Assembly: GCA_030770425.1 (NCBI GenBank)
Contig: JASJFT010000025.1
Location: 1 to 64,000 of the forward strand
Length of the DNA stretch: 64,000 nucleotides
Direction of reading: 5' to 3'
DNA from: Darksidea phi
Lineage: Eukaryota > Ascomycota > Dothideomycetes > Pleosporales > Lentitheciaceae
The translations under genes and the position numbers were made by a program. The notes beneath the pieces are model-generated. The model made no database searches, was not told the origin of the DNA, and worked only from the letters and a program-made list of their open reading frames with translations. How positions within the stretch are numbered: position 1 is the first letter of the stretch; the number at the start of each line of letters is the position of its first letter. Below, piece by piece: positions 35,399 to 47,441 of the stretch.

Positions 35399-36632
35399 AT
35401 GCCCCCCCTTCGTGCCCCTCTCCTGCGCATCCCGTACACCGATCCGCTCCCAGCGCCCACGATAATACCCGCAAGTGCCAATTCCGCTGCCGGTGCCCTC
35501 GCGGCGCTTGTAGACTTCCTCGCGCCCGAGCTGACCACCATCACCACTGCACGAGCGGGCACGGGCAAGGGCAAGGCGCTCCTCCTCACCGGTGCCGGCA
35601 TCAGCGTAGCTTCCGGGCTTGCCGACTATCGCGGCACCAATGGGACGTATACGCTGAACAAGACGTATCGTCCCATATACTTCAATGAGTTCTGCTCCAA
35701 TCATGAGGCGAGGAAGAGGTACTGGGCGCGGAGTTTTCTGGGCTGGACAACGCTGGACAAGGCGAGGCCGAATGCAGCGCATGATGCTGTGCGGAGGCTG
35801 GGCGAGATGGGTGTTGTCGGGAGCGTAATTACGCAGAGTACGTTGGTAGATTCACATTTCACCTTGATTTGAGACGAGACGCAGCACAATCTCCACACAC
35901 GACGAACCGCATCGCTGACAGAGACCCTCGTTAGACGTAGACTCGTTCCACCCAACATCCCACCCCGCGCTCCCAACCCTCGAACTGCACGGCTACCTCC
36001 GCACCCTAACCTGTCTAACCTGCCACACCGCCTACGCCCGCTCCTCCTTCCAGTCGGACCTCTCGCGTATGAACCCCGCATGGGCCGACTTCCTCGCCTC
36101 GATGCTCGCCTCGGGCGCCCTCGACACGGAGAACCCGTCGGAGCGCCGCAAAAGGGGCCTAAAGACCAACCCAGACGGCGACGTCGACGTCCCCGGCGCC
36201 GAATACAGCACCTTCAAATACCCCGCCTGTCCCACATGCCTCGACAAAGGCCATGTCAGGATCGACGTCGACGCAGACGGCGCGTGGACGCAGGGCAGCG
36301 AGGGCGGCATTCTCAAGCCCTCGGTGGTCATGTTCGGCGAGTCGATTCCAGAGGAGCGGAAGGAGGCTGCTGAAACCGCCGTCGATGCTGCATCGCGCAT
36401 GCTGGTCGTCGGAAGCAGTTTAGCTACATATTCTGCCTGGAGATTGGCGAAGCGGGCAAAGGAATTAGGGAAGCCGATTGGCATACTGAATATTGGCGGT
36501 GTGAGGGGGGAAGATACCTTTTTCGCTGGTGTCTCGGAGCGGAACACGGGAAGGGAGGCGGTGCGGTGTAGTCAGAGTGCGGATCGGATATTGCCAGAAG
36601 TAGTCAAGTTGTTGGGGGCGATGAAGAGCTAG
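35399..36632 (+). CDS. NAD-dependent deacylase, class II (SIRT4-like) sirtuin
   Basis: Two exons (35399-35837, 35935-36632) around a 97-bp intron (GTACGT donor, GCTGAC branch, TTAG acceptor); 378 aa. Sirtuin motifs in order: LLLTGAGISVASGLADYRG (NAD binding, about 62-79), VITQNVDSFH across the splice site, the catalytic His in LELHG (about H165), a zinc knuckle CLTC (173-176) paired with CPTC later, PSVVMFGESIPEE, VVGSSLATYSAW and the C-terminal NIGG. TQNVDSFH and the two zinc pairs fit the class II group, whose members are often mitochondrial and remove lipoyl- or acyl-type groups. The Pro/Ala-rich N-terminus could include a targeting sequence but is not a textbook one. Confidence 0.92.
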
Positions 36633-37933
36633 CATGTAACATCAAGTGTATACCGATAAGCATGTTGTCGATGTATATATATATATAGCATATAGATGTA
36701 TAGACCATGGTTTACCTCACATCGCTGTACCCCTCTCGATCTAATGTACTCGTCAGATCTGGCCTTAGGCTTGCAAATCAGAAGGAGAACGTATCGCCCT
36801 CCCAATGCCCTCGGGATGAAATTTGCGCACTACCAGGCGTGCTTTCACCATTGTCGACACGACGTTAACGATGGTACGATACCTCGCCCGACCTTGTTCA
36901 CCTCACGCAACCTGCTATACGACACAAACCTCAGATAGCACAACGCACGTAGAACCATCAAAGATGAGTTGAGTGATTGGGGAATCCATTCATTACATTG
37001 GGTCATAGCAACACGCGCGATCCGCGTAGCCTAAACCGTCTTCTCAGTAGACGGAGAGTCCAGCCCCACCACACACCAACGCAACCCCCTCATTCCAACC
37101 CACTGAGCTCCATCTCCGTCTCTTCCTCATTCGCCTACACTTCTCCGTCTTCAACCCTATACCGCAAACGGCTTACAGTCCGTACAAGAAACAGTGTGCG
37201 TCGCGTTCGCTGCCACGCTTTTGGTTGATAGTAACATTAAGAAAAGCGATCAAAAGGATGAAAAAGTCAAGAAAATGAAAAGTCAACATGTCCTTCCTCG
37301 TTTTTCGCACAAAAGCGCAAAACACCCGCAAAAGACTCCTGCCATCCGAGAATGCATTACACCGCCCACACATTCCAAGTTTTCAGAGGAAGAATAAAGG
37401 CTCGCTCCAAGTGCGAGCAGTAAAAAAAGCGGAGCGTTGGCTGCGTCGCCCCGGCATGGTATGAGGTAGTTGAAATATGCTCCAATAACGACGATGCAAG
37501 GTATATCGAACGAGAGGCGAACACTCAATAGAATAGAAACAGCCGCCGGTAAACACCCCAAAGGCTGCGCGTGTGTAGGAAAATCAATTCTGACGAGTAG
37601 TAAGTACATTGAGTACACTGGTCGGAGCTTTTTCGTTGCTTCCGTAACATCATTGCGTGAAAAGGGCACCGTGTCCTGGAACCGGTTGTTGTACGAAAAG
37701 CCTAGAGCAACGGCAAAAAAGAATGCTGTTGCGTGAGGCCGAGTAAAGTGAGGCGATAAAGTCTGGATACGCTTTACATAGTAAAACCGGCGAAATTGTT
37801 TCCGGACTTTTGTTGCTGGTACTGTATTGCTTTTTGCATCGGTGCTGTCATCCGGAATAAAGAAGGAGTCCGCTAGGATGGTGTGTCGAATCGCGTGTAA
37901 GTAAAGTTTAGGTAAAACGTGTCCTGCAGGCGT
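36633..37933. other. Intergenic between convergent sirtuin and phosphodiesterase genes
   Basis: Holds the 3' ends of both genes and a short TA microsatellite near 36674-36687. Open frames on both strands have no domains. Confidence 0.55.
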
Positions 37934-40900
37934 TCACTCGTCGCTATTCAATGAGCGCCCAGGATCGCTCGTCGGAGGGGTCCGTAGTTGGGATGAACTG
38001 CTGAAGCTGGATAGCTGCTTCTCTTGTTCGCCGCTGTTCCGCGTTTTCCGCTTGAAGAAGCCTTTTAGCTTTCCGGTTCGGCTGGTCCGGCCTGGGCTGG
38101 ACGGGGTTGGCGAAGTAGCATTCGACGTTGAATTAGATAACATAGGTCCTAGGCCCGTCTCCTTCTGTTGGGCCAAGGGTTCACGTTCGCCGTTTCTCAA
38201 ATCTTTTGGACGCCTTGTAGAACTCATCTGTCGCCACCATCCAGGCTTCCGAGGTGAGTCACGCGAACCATCCGATCTGGATACATTGGCGTCGCCACCC
38301 ATCTTGTTCGAATTCCATTGCTGCAGATTCGATCCGTCGAGAGTGCCATTGGCTGTGTGAGGTAAGTCGACCTCTGAGTGACTTTGCGAAGGAGCTCGAG
38401 GTATTGGGAAAAGGTTGGTTGCTGAACCAAAGTCAGGACCACCACCCAAAGGCAGTGATGAAAAATAATACGAGGGATCATGTGGGCTTGTGCTCTTACC
38501 CTGACTGCGTCTTGCTGACGAAGGAGCCGTTACAGGACGAAGGCCCTCCTTTTCTTTCTTTGGCGATGCCTTGATTAACGTATCCTTCCGTTCCCCTGCC
38601 TGTTTTGAACCATGACCGGAATCATGCTGCAAATCGTTTCCCGGTACCTCGGGAGTATTAGGTGTTTGAGTTACAAGAATCGCTGTTAAGCTGGGATCCC
38701 CACTCTCGCGCCGCGACTGGCTTTGATTCTCTCGCGAACGTGCACTAGATATGCCAGCAGCAGAAGAACGGCGCGACCCTTTATCCGCCCCTGAAGACTC
38801 TCTTTGCGAGCTCGAGAAGGCTCGGACTGACCCGGTCGAGGCACGACGGCCTGCTTCTTCATCGTTCTCTATTTTAGAAGCACTTTGCACCGAGCGACTG
38901 AGTTGTAACGATGGTGGTGCTGGCGCATCGTTGGTCGACCTTAGAGGACCTCCAGAAAATGGACTCGGCGATGGATCTGTCGCGAACGACGGCGACAGAA
39001 GGCCTAGCGAAAGGTTTGGGTTCTTCTTCTTCCTTTCGCGCTCCTCTTCGATCTTCTTCTCCCAGATGTCTTTGTTGGTCAGAATCTCTTCGACCACGTA
39101 GCGCATGCTGGGTAAGATATCGGCAACAGCCTCGAAAAGAGGCCTTGCGAAGATGTTCATGAATCCGATTTGAGATTCGCCGAGCTTGATGAGATCGTCC
39201 AAGACAGGCGGACCACCAAAGAGGCACGACGGCATCTGCAACTCTTGTTCCATGACTCCCTGGTTGCTGAATTCGTCCGTAAGGATGTCTGCCCATCTGG
39301 CGGCTGTTTGGAACTTGCGTGCCTACATGGTGTGAGTGCTCGGTCCGACATTTACACGTGAATTGACTTACGACATTACTGATATCCGCACATTTGATCA
39401 GCAATCCACATGTCAAGTCTTTATGTTCCTCTCGTACTTTGACGCTCCAGCCATCAATAGCACCCTTGTCATGCGCTATCTTCTCTTGGAGGTTGCCTAA
39501 ATCGTTCATGTACTTAAAATGTAAGCCCATATCCGTGGCTAGAATGCTGTTTATCATCAATCTCCTCATGTTGGAGTCGGAAAACGTCTTTGGCCAGTAG
39601 CGACGGAGTATTTGGGAATAGGCGGCGCAGTGAAACGATTCGAGAACAGAGCGGTCGTTGTACAGTTGGGCGAGAGGAGCATTAAGTGCAACGAGGAAAG
39701 CATTGTTGACGCCAGGATGACCGACATCGTGTCCGATGGCGGATACCAAAAGGGTGAGGCCGTCAAAAGGGTTCAAAAGCTGTGCGACGGGCGAAGTCGG
39801 GGCGTATTGCGTTCGCGTAGCATCGGCGGGATACGGAGGTAACGTGCCTAATTGTACAAGGAAGTGAAACAAGGCTTGGAGGACATCGACGACGTGGCGG
39901 AAGTTGTGGTAGAGCACAAACTCGTTGTACGCGGTGCGACTCGCAAGGAGGAATATAATCAGTTCATCTACGGCATAGAAATTCAGCGCTATACGTGTCG
40001 CGTACCGCAAAGCACTCACCATCAGTCATGGCCCACGGCTCTAGCTCGGGCATTTGTAGCGCATGCTTGAGCATAAGCAAAGCGCCGTAGAGTAGTTCAT
40101 CATCCGTAAAATCATGGGCAGAGAAAGACCAAAGGCCGATCATCTTGGCGACTACTTCTTTTCGCTCGGGCGCAATATAAAGATCGCTAGACGAGTGAGT
40201 AGGTAGCGAAGCACGTGCAGGTGGGAGCTCGTACCTTGCATCCAAGGAATCCCCGACCGCCTCGGGATTGCAGATGCCGCCCATCAGATTAGAGACCATG
40301 GCTTCGCGCAAATAGGCGTACGGTTTCGCATCATTTGTGCCGACCCAGGACAGCTTCCTGGTCCTCTTAGTAGCCAGAAAGCTCGCCTCTTGTCGAGTCA
40401 CCTCCTTGTGCATTCTATAGGCGTGGATGACGAGGCCATGGGCACTATCTTTGGATAGAGGGCTTGTCAAAACGTCCACGGCACCGGCATCTAGATAGCG
40501 CGCTAGGCGAACGGTATCCGTTCGGACTTGCGAGCCATGGAGGCTTGGTGAGGGCAGGGTGTTGGACGCCCAGTCGCGGTCGACACCGCTCAATATCACA
40601 ACGGGCAAAACCAGTCTCGAGAAGTTCTTGGTGGCAATTTCCGACGAGATGTGCGTGAGTAGATGCATGCCGTACAGGTCGTTGGGTTCGCCGGTGTCTG
40701 CGCGTACGAGTCGCCTGGCCGTGGGGGAAGGTGTGCGAGGCTCGCGCGAGAGCCGTTTGAGCCGCTGCTCTTCATCGTACGGTATGTCGATGAGGACAAT
40801 GGTCGGTATGTTGTCCTTGGTCGACTCGAGGATCTGCGAAATCTTGGTGAGGCACGAGCTGCCGGATGCGCAGACATGAACTAGCTATGACGTTAGCGGA

Positions 40901-41132
40901 CTGGTGTCACACGGGCCGAAGCGCAATGCTCACCCTCGTTGAAGGTGGAGAGTATGCTCTCCACGTTTGCATGGATCTCGGCGGGCGGCGACTTCCCCAG
41001 GGCAAAGTAGCCCTGGTTCACGTTGCCCGTGGTGGTCCTCGCGGCGAGGGAACTGGACAGCGATTCTCGACGGACATGTTCTTCGTTCGCCCGGCGGTCA
41101 ATGTAGATGACATTGCACGCGCCATGTTCCAT
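37934..41132 (-). CDS. pde2: High-affinity 3',5'-cyclic nucleotide phosphodiesterase (PDE2-type)
   Basis: Four exons: 41132-40934, 40880-40020, 39967-39372 and 39322-37934. Introns of 53, 52 and 49 bp use GTGAGC, GTGAGT and GTAAGT donors; 1014 aa. The start MEHGACNVIYIDRR follows a GC-rich leader. The first about 330 residues include a receiver-like fold (IVLIDIPYDEEQ, VILSGVDRD, YLDAGAVDVLTSPL) common in fungal PDE2 enzymes. The PDEase_I catalytic domain has HNFRHVVDVLQ (about 374-384), HDVGHPGVNN with the metal-binding His-Asp (about 433-434), and CADISNV at the last splice site. After the domain there is a disordered Ser/Pro tail of nearly 400 residues. The enzyme hydrolyses cAMP and limits PKA signalling; fungal orthologues affect growth and development. 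Confidence 0.92.
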
Positions 41133-43877
41133 CGTCTCCACTCTGGCTGCAGCGACCAGACGGCACTGGTCTCTGCGGGTCGTGGAGCCTCCCGCACAAT
41201 CGGGAGGAAGCGTATGTTTGTCGCAAAATGGGGGGTTATGGTCGCGACCGGCTGGGGGAGGAAGGCGGTGCGGCTGCGAGCAACGGGGTGCCAATTGGAA
41301 CAGCAGCCGCCGGGGGAGGCGAATGCGATGGACGGAAGAGGTACCGCTCGTGTCGGGCGTGGGGAAGTGGGCGAGGGTTGAGCACGGGGAGCGCGTCGAC
41401 CGATTGCAGAGGGAACCTGAAACGGCGACGTCGAGCTCGTGCCAGGGACCACCCAGACCGGACGGACACACGAACGGCACGACAGGCGCGGACCGTGGTG
41501 TTTATGAGGGCGCGGGTAGGCGCGGGCGAAGAAGGCGACGGGGACGGCGGCGAGCGCTGCCGAGGAAGGTGTTGGGGACGGGACGATGCAGGGCAGCGGC
41601 AGACCCGTCTGGTGGGTGTTGGGCAGGAGCGCTCGACGGGGTGCGCAGCGCTGCCGCGGAGGCGCTGGAGCGGGTCGCGCTGGTCGCAGTCGGGACGGCA
41701 CGCGGGCCACGGCGGGCTGGCCGTCGGCTGGTGGTGCGTGACGAGACAGAGAGAGAGGGAGGGAGGGAGAGAGAGACGGCGAGGGAGAGAGGCGCGAGAG
41801 ACGGCGGCGGAGACAGACAGCGAGCGCGCGGGCGTGCAGAGGGCGTCGGCGATGCAGGGGCGGTGCGGATCAAAGCGTCAGTGTCGCAAGCAGCGCGCTC
41901 GCAGAGACGGCGGGACCACGAGCAGCATCGGCGCGCAGAGAGACGGTTGAGAGGGCGGCGAGAGGCTGCTCGCTGTCGGGCAATAACGCGAACCCGGGGT
42001 CGCAGTGTGGTGGAGAGAGAGTGCGAAGGGCTGCGGCAGCACCCATTGGCCGGCTGGAAGGGGTTTGGGACCAACTCCGCGAACACGCCCGGATGGGGCT
42101 GCGGCGAAGAAGCCTTCTAGAAGCCGCGCCTGATTGGCCCCCGGCCGGCCCTGCTGCTCGAGTGCGGGTCCCGTGCGGGTCGCAGGGCTCGCCGCCGGCC
42201 TGTCACGAAAGTTTGTCCAGTTTGCCCAGTTTGCCCGCCGGCGTCCACAGCAGCGACGATGCTCTGCAGACCCAGAATGCCGCTCGCTGTGTCTTGGCGG
42301 CCGCCGCGCGAGCCCTTCTCTCTGTCCCTCGCGCGCTGTCCTTCTCTTCCCCGCCTGTCGCCCGTCCTCTCTTCCCCGCCTGTCGCTCGCCACCAGACAC
42401 TTCTTCGCCGCTTCTAGAAGACGAGCGACGGGCCATGTCGATCCACGGCGCTGATCCCTCCTCTGGGGCGAGCGCGAGCGTGAGGCTGTCTCTCGTCCCG
42501 TCGCTCCAAGACGTCAACTCCAGCGCCGCGCCACAGCAACCCGTCCACCTCCCCAAGCCACCGCGCGCCTTTCTCTTCCGGTGCTATTCTCGGCGCCAGT
42601 ATTGCCGGAAAGGCAGGTGCCGTGTTCCTCGCCGGCACCGCTCGTGGCACGCTACCCGTCTCCACGTAAGCAACCACGACCTCTGAGCACAACACCGCTT
42701 GCTTTCGCCCATTTTCAGGCGCCATGCTCCGCAGTAAGGGCGGGATTAGCGAGAGCTTGCATGGCTCAAGCGTCTTCCGTCCTGCTGCGCTCCAATCACC
42801 CGTCGCGCCTCCCACGGCCTAGCAACGGCATGCGCAATCCATCTGCAATAACGCATATCCGCGAGGCTGCTGATCGTCTGTCCTGGTCAGCTGCATACCT
42901 GGCCACGCCGCCCGTCTAGGAAATGAAGTGCAGCCCGACCGGCACCCCTTGTCCATCAACCGTATCCACGTCTCACGTCTGCAAGACAAAGTCCCGAATG
43001 CACATCTTATCGACAGGCCATCATTCTTCCAGCGAACGGCATTTTTCGCTCCTTTGTGAGCCCAGGCCGGAGTAGTGCCTATTACCCTCCACGACGCCAT
43101 TCCGAACAGCTGACTGCAAAATTCTGTCCATTATGCATTTTATATTGTGTTATCCGCAGCGCTGGGTGCGGGTGCGTGCGGCCCGGAGGCCAAGGTCGAA
43201 ACAAGCAGGCGAGAACATGAGAGTTTATCCGCGCCCGCTAACGTCGGGAGAGCTCCGGCAACGCAGCCTGCGAAGAGGGTGGAGACGCGCATCGGGATGC
43301 GGTACAAGCTATTTTGCCAAGGAACACTTCGCCTCAAATCTAAGTTGTGAGAAAGCACACCCCACAAAACTCTACGAGTGTGGTGGCTGGGAGAACGAAG
43401 ATTCCACCTTTGAGCCTTGCCATGACCAGACGAAACCAGATCACACTGTCAAGGCCATCTTAGGTTCGAAGAGTATCAAGGAGAAATGCAGCAAAGCTAA
43501 CTGCACAAATCCGTGAGCTGAGGTACGATATATGTCTTTGCTCCAGGTCTAGAGCTTGCAGGATGTTATCCGCACTAGTGTCTTTCTTTGTCCCACAACC
43601 CCGGATGATTCTCCCTCCAAAGAGCTTCTAACACGATCGGTTCAACACCCTGTCGACACCATTTCTTTCCGACCGATAGGGTGATAGTGTCATTGTACTC
43701 GGCGAGATATTGTTGGGGACTGCCGTGGCTAGCCTCAGCAAGGAGCAACCTTGCGCCCCGAGATCCCCACGCCCGGCCGCCCCTACCGCCCCGGATTTAC
43801 GATACGTGTAAAGCCCGCAAGCTATGCATATTCAGTCTCTAGTTCCCGAATCGATGTGTTCTTTCTTCTGACACATT
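41133..43877. other. GC-rich leader/promoter of the phosphodiesterase gene and gene-free DNA
   Basis: 41133-42500 is strongly GC-rich and holds purine tracts near 41740-41800 (GAGAGAGGGAGGGAGG) and a 25-bp-period repeat at 42343-42386. It explains several long chance open frames on both strands. A plus piece at 42424-42660 (start MSIHGADPSSG; another frame reads GKAGAVFLAGTARGTLP) might be a small unrecognised gene but is not supported. Nothing is seen from 42920 to 43877. Confidence 0.5.
42343..42386. repeat. Short tandem repeat, 19-bp word at 25-bp period
   Basis: The word TCTCTTCCCCGCCTGTCGC occurs at 42343-42361 and 42368-42386, inside the pyrimidine-rich leader of the phosphodiesterase gene. 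Confidence 0.88.
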
Positions 43878-45381
43878 TCAGGAGAACATGGAGTAGCTAC
43901 TGGCATTAAAAAGCGCAAAGTCGAGGTGTGCCTTCGGGCCATCTGCTCCATGGCGGTTCTGGACCGCCCCGGTCCTGGTATTGAAGAATATGTAGTGGCC
44001 ACCAACTTCGCTCATCCGAACTCCGGGGAGCACCCTCGAGACAAACGCTTGCAACGTTTCGCCCATCTCGTCCTCGAATCCATGAAAGTTGATACCTCGG
44101 AAAATGAGGTGAACCAGCTTGGGCTATTGGTTTCCGTCATCGAAGATGACTTTCATGACATGGCGAAAGAAGGGTACGTCTCCGTCAGACCAAGCGCCGG
44201 GATCGACTTCATATGCGGAGAGATCCCCATGTCCGTATCCAGTAGGTAGTCATGTTGAAATGGTCGTTGTTCAGGCACAAGCTCGACCAAATTGCTCCTA
44301 ACAGACTTGATAAGAGACGCCCATTGCTTTCATTCCTCTACTTCGTGGTTATCATCAGTCCGGACTTCAAAATATTCATCCTCGGACATGTCGGGAGGAC
44401 CGGCGGCGTCGCCCGGTCGGCAGAGGAGATGAGTCAACTACGCAAGCGAGGTCTCCGAAGCCATTGGATACCATAGCGCACCCTGGGGAGCGAGGAAGAG
44501 CGGAACGCCCCTCTCCTCTTGAAACTCCATCTCTTCGGCCGTGCCCTCCCAAAGTTTCAGTCCCTCAAGAATGCTGAGGTCGAGACTGGTGATGCTGTTG
44601 AATGAAGCCTGGCATAACGTCGAGACAAAAAGTGCTGGGATATATCCTCGCAGTCGGGCGGTACGCACATTGAATGCAGCCGGCGCTCGCAAGTTATCCG
44701 CCGTGGGAGGAGCTTTCATCTTGCCATCTGCGTCCCATCTGCGTCTGGACCAATTTCTCCAATGACCTCTACCGTGGCAAGATGGGGAAGCGAAAGCATG
44801 GCATTCCCGACCGAGGCCGGCGACTATGGGTGAGGGTCAAACAAAGGTGGCGTACATAGGGAGCCAGTCTCGCCCAGCCCTGCGATCTGCCCGCTGCGCG
44901 ATACGACGTGCGGATAGCGGTGCCAAACTTAGAGTTGCGACGATCATATTCGAGGTCGGCACCGCAGGTCACCCTGTACGACCACACACTACGAAGGACA
45001 TCCTCGAGGTACACCCGGGGCGTGCTTCGATGCACCGTGAGACCGAAGGCGTCATGGTGGGCCCGCATCCTGGCGGTGCAGCTCGATGTTGTGCCAAAGT
45101 GCTTGCTGAGCGAGTTCGCGAAACTTCTTCGATACCCTAGCCAGGTCGGTGAGGTTGTCGGGACGAAGATAGGCTGTGATCTCATTCACCAGCTCCGCCG
45201 GCATTGCTGAAGGCAGGCCATGTTCGCACACGGCTGCAGGTAGGGAGCGACCGATAGAAAAAGATGAAAAGGAGGGAAACGGAAGCGCTGGAGTATTACC
45301 TAAGCCGCGTGGACGGTTTGACGTCATTGTTGTGAGAGGAAGGCGCGGTGAGTGTTCGTTCCATGCCAGTAACTGGACCAT
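43878..45381 (-). pseudogene. F-box protein pseudogene
   Basis: An F-box is clear near the start: MPAELVNEITAYL, then LARVSKKFRELAQQALWHNI (about 45055-45205). A leader intron may precede it, with a GTAATACT donor near 45300 and a CTTCAG acceptor near 45206. The frame then ends at 45052 and homologous-looking text continues in other frames: GWARLAPYVRHLCLTL, LPHLATVEVIGEI, SITSLDLSILEGLKLW, then an internal TAG near 44110, and a last piece ETLQAFVSRVLPGVRM and HYIFFNTRTGAVQ to 43878. Known F-box proteins bring substrates to SCF ubiquitin ligases. At least three frame breaks without splice sites argue for a pseudogene, though a multi-exon gene cannot be fully excluded. Confidence 0.6.
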
Positions 45382-45820
45382 TTTGTATACCCGTGAAAGT
45401 TAGCTTTTCTTGTTATAGAGATTGGAGAAGTTGATGTTGGTGATAAGGTGCTGGTGGTAGTGGCAATGAGTCTCGCAATGTGTAAAACATGAGCTGTCTG
45501 TAAAGCTCATTGAGAGGGGCGTGAGTACACTTTACAACGTACAGAGATTGCACCCAAATTACGAACGATATGGGATTCAGTCACTCGGGTTCCGAGTGTC
45601 GTTGTACTTGTTATATCGACCTTTCGCACATACAGGCCACCGATAGGGTTAAAGCGCTCCGGATGCTGCGGCAAGATTTTATATCCCAATTGTCTTTGAA
45701 AGGTAATTTGCTGCAATGGTCGCATGCAAGGCGCCGACACTTACAGGGAGAAGAAAATCCTTCCGCTATCCGCAGTCGAGAGAAGAAGGCCAACGGCCTT
45801 ACACCTTCTCCTCCCTCCGT
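45382..45820. other. Intergenic; nothing recognised
   Basis: Lies between the start of the F-box relic and the 3' end of the RING-IBR gene; only short chance frames. Confidence 0.55.
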
Positions 45821-47049
45821 TCACCTATGCGAGCACCCCTTCTGATGCAAAGTAATCGACCCGTATCCATAATCAACGATCGACCCCAAGCACTCAAAGC
45901 AGAACTCATGGGCGCACTTCAGGCCTACCACAGCAACCTGTCAGCTCCGGGTACCATTCCCACGAAATATTTCTCAAAGAAAGGACAACTCACAAGTCAT
46001 ATGGTCACACCCACTATGCTTCTCAATATTCCATCCACAGCCAGGACAACTCTTCGTTTTCTTCTTGAGCCATTTGCGTGTTTTCTTGTCTTGGACTTCT
46101 TTCTTCCATCTGGTTCTGCGGCGAGTCAGCGATAAAAGTTCATACCCATGATTGTTCTTTGGTGGAGCTTTACCTACCTGTACTCGTACTGCGCACACGT
46201 CTCCCGCTTATGCCACGGCACTTGATGGACCACGCAATGTTCAGCCTTACAACTGAAACACACAAACTTCGGCATCCTCTCCGCCTCCTCGTGCACCTGT
46301 CCACTACCGCACCTCTTCGCTATGCACCATCGAAAACCCGGGATAGCTTCCAACTTCGCTTTGGTAGCCAGCTCCTCGTACTTGATAGAAAGCTTCGGGT
46401 CCGCGAACGCCTTGACGTCCACGTCTTGCAGTCGTTCGTCACATTCTGGGCAGTTGATGTGGTTCCACGCTTTGGTCCTAAAGGAAGAATCGATCCATTT
46501 GCGAAGGCAGCGGCAGCATGTGCTGGGTTCGTGGGTGCAACACGCAGTTGGAGGGCGCTCGGGAAACCGGGAGAGTGGGCGGGATTCCGTGCAGATTTCG
46601 CATTCTTTCTTAGCCTCCTCCTCTACCCGTTCTATTCTTGTAACGACGGTAGGGGGGTAATTGTTTTCCGTAGTCGCGATAGAGCCGGAGCCTTCGAATC
46701 CGGAGTCTCTATCCAAAGAAGTCCTGTTAGAGTTTCTGCTTTGCTGAGAGCGAGCAGTGGTCTGAGACTCTCCACCTTCGCTCTGCGCAGTCTGGGATGT
46801 CCTATACTGCCTTGTCATACTGGTAGGTCGGCTTGCAGTAGTACCTCGGCGCGCTTTCCGAAGACCGCGTTGAGGCTTGTCTTCTACGCCGTCATTGGAT
46901 GCACCACGGAGAATTAGGTTCGAGGCACTATGATGTGGTTTCGTAGAGTCTGAAATGCATTTCGGGCGCCTTCCAAAGGTTAATTCACTCCACGATGACC
47001 GCGAAGACAGGGCCTCGGAATTGGCCAATTTGGTCAGTGTGCTGCCCAT
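45821..47049 (-). CDS. RING-IBR type E3 ubiquitin ligase
   Basis: Three exons: 47049-46178, 46115-45994 and 45924-45821. Introns of 62 and 69 bp use GTAGGT and GTGAGT donors; 365 aa. The frame opens upstream with TTG, so the ATG at 47049 (MGSTLTKL) is used; it fits an N-myristoylation signal (Gly2, Thr6). Residues 10-145 are disordered and Ser/Arg-rich. The first RING lies at about 150-203 (CEIC, CCTHEPSTCCRCL, CPEC), then an IBR-like segment (FRWCIAKRCGSG, FVCFSCKAEHCVVH), then RING2 (CPGCGWNIEKHSGCDHM, and across the intron CLKCAHEFCFECL). The Cys in SGCDHM is at the catalytic position of RBR ligases. It would transfer ubiquitin through a thioester; myristoylation would place it at membranes. 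The C-terminus after RING2 is short. Confidence 0.85.
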
Positions 47050-47441
47050 ATCATGGGAGGTTGACAATGGAGTCTGGACGAACAATATCGATCAGAGTCG
47101 AGAGCAATCATTCAAACTAGATGGGGGGAACAGTGAAAGTTGATCAAGAGAGGGCTTTTAGGTCTTAACAAGCCTCTCCGTCTGGGCCGTAATATGAGCG
47201 GGCCAGCGAGAAGATTATTTTAGGTTGAGAGCGACGTTCTCGAATAAAAGGTGTTGCCTTGGGAAAGCCAATGCGCTAGAAGATCTTCGTGCCTAAGGAC
47301 TGGGATCTGTGGTGGGCACAAAGTGGGCGGAGTCTCACCGGTGAGATTCTAGGAGCTCGTCATTGGTTCACCGCGAGTGAGCGACCATAGTAGCCTAGTG
47401 ACGAGCAAACAACACCCTTAAACTGTCTCAATGAGAGAGTT
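47050..47441. promoter_or_regulatory. Upstream region of the RING-IBR gene with a 14-bp palindrome
   Basis: TCTCACCGGTGAGA at 47333-47346 is a perfect 14-bp palindrome about 290 bp upstream of the RING-IBR start and 95 bp past the F-box/LRR stop codon. It could be a dimeric regulator site; there is no direct evidence of function. Confidence 0.35.

Noticed and set aside
41107..42120. Long plus-strand open frame of 337 codons, with others on both strands
   Set aside because: The region is very GC-rich, several frames are open together, the peptide is Arg/Gly-rich without domains, and it overlaps the leader and first exon of the phosphodiesterase.
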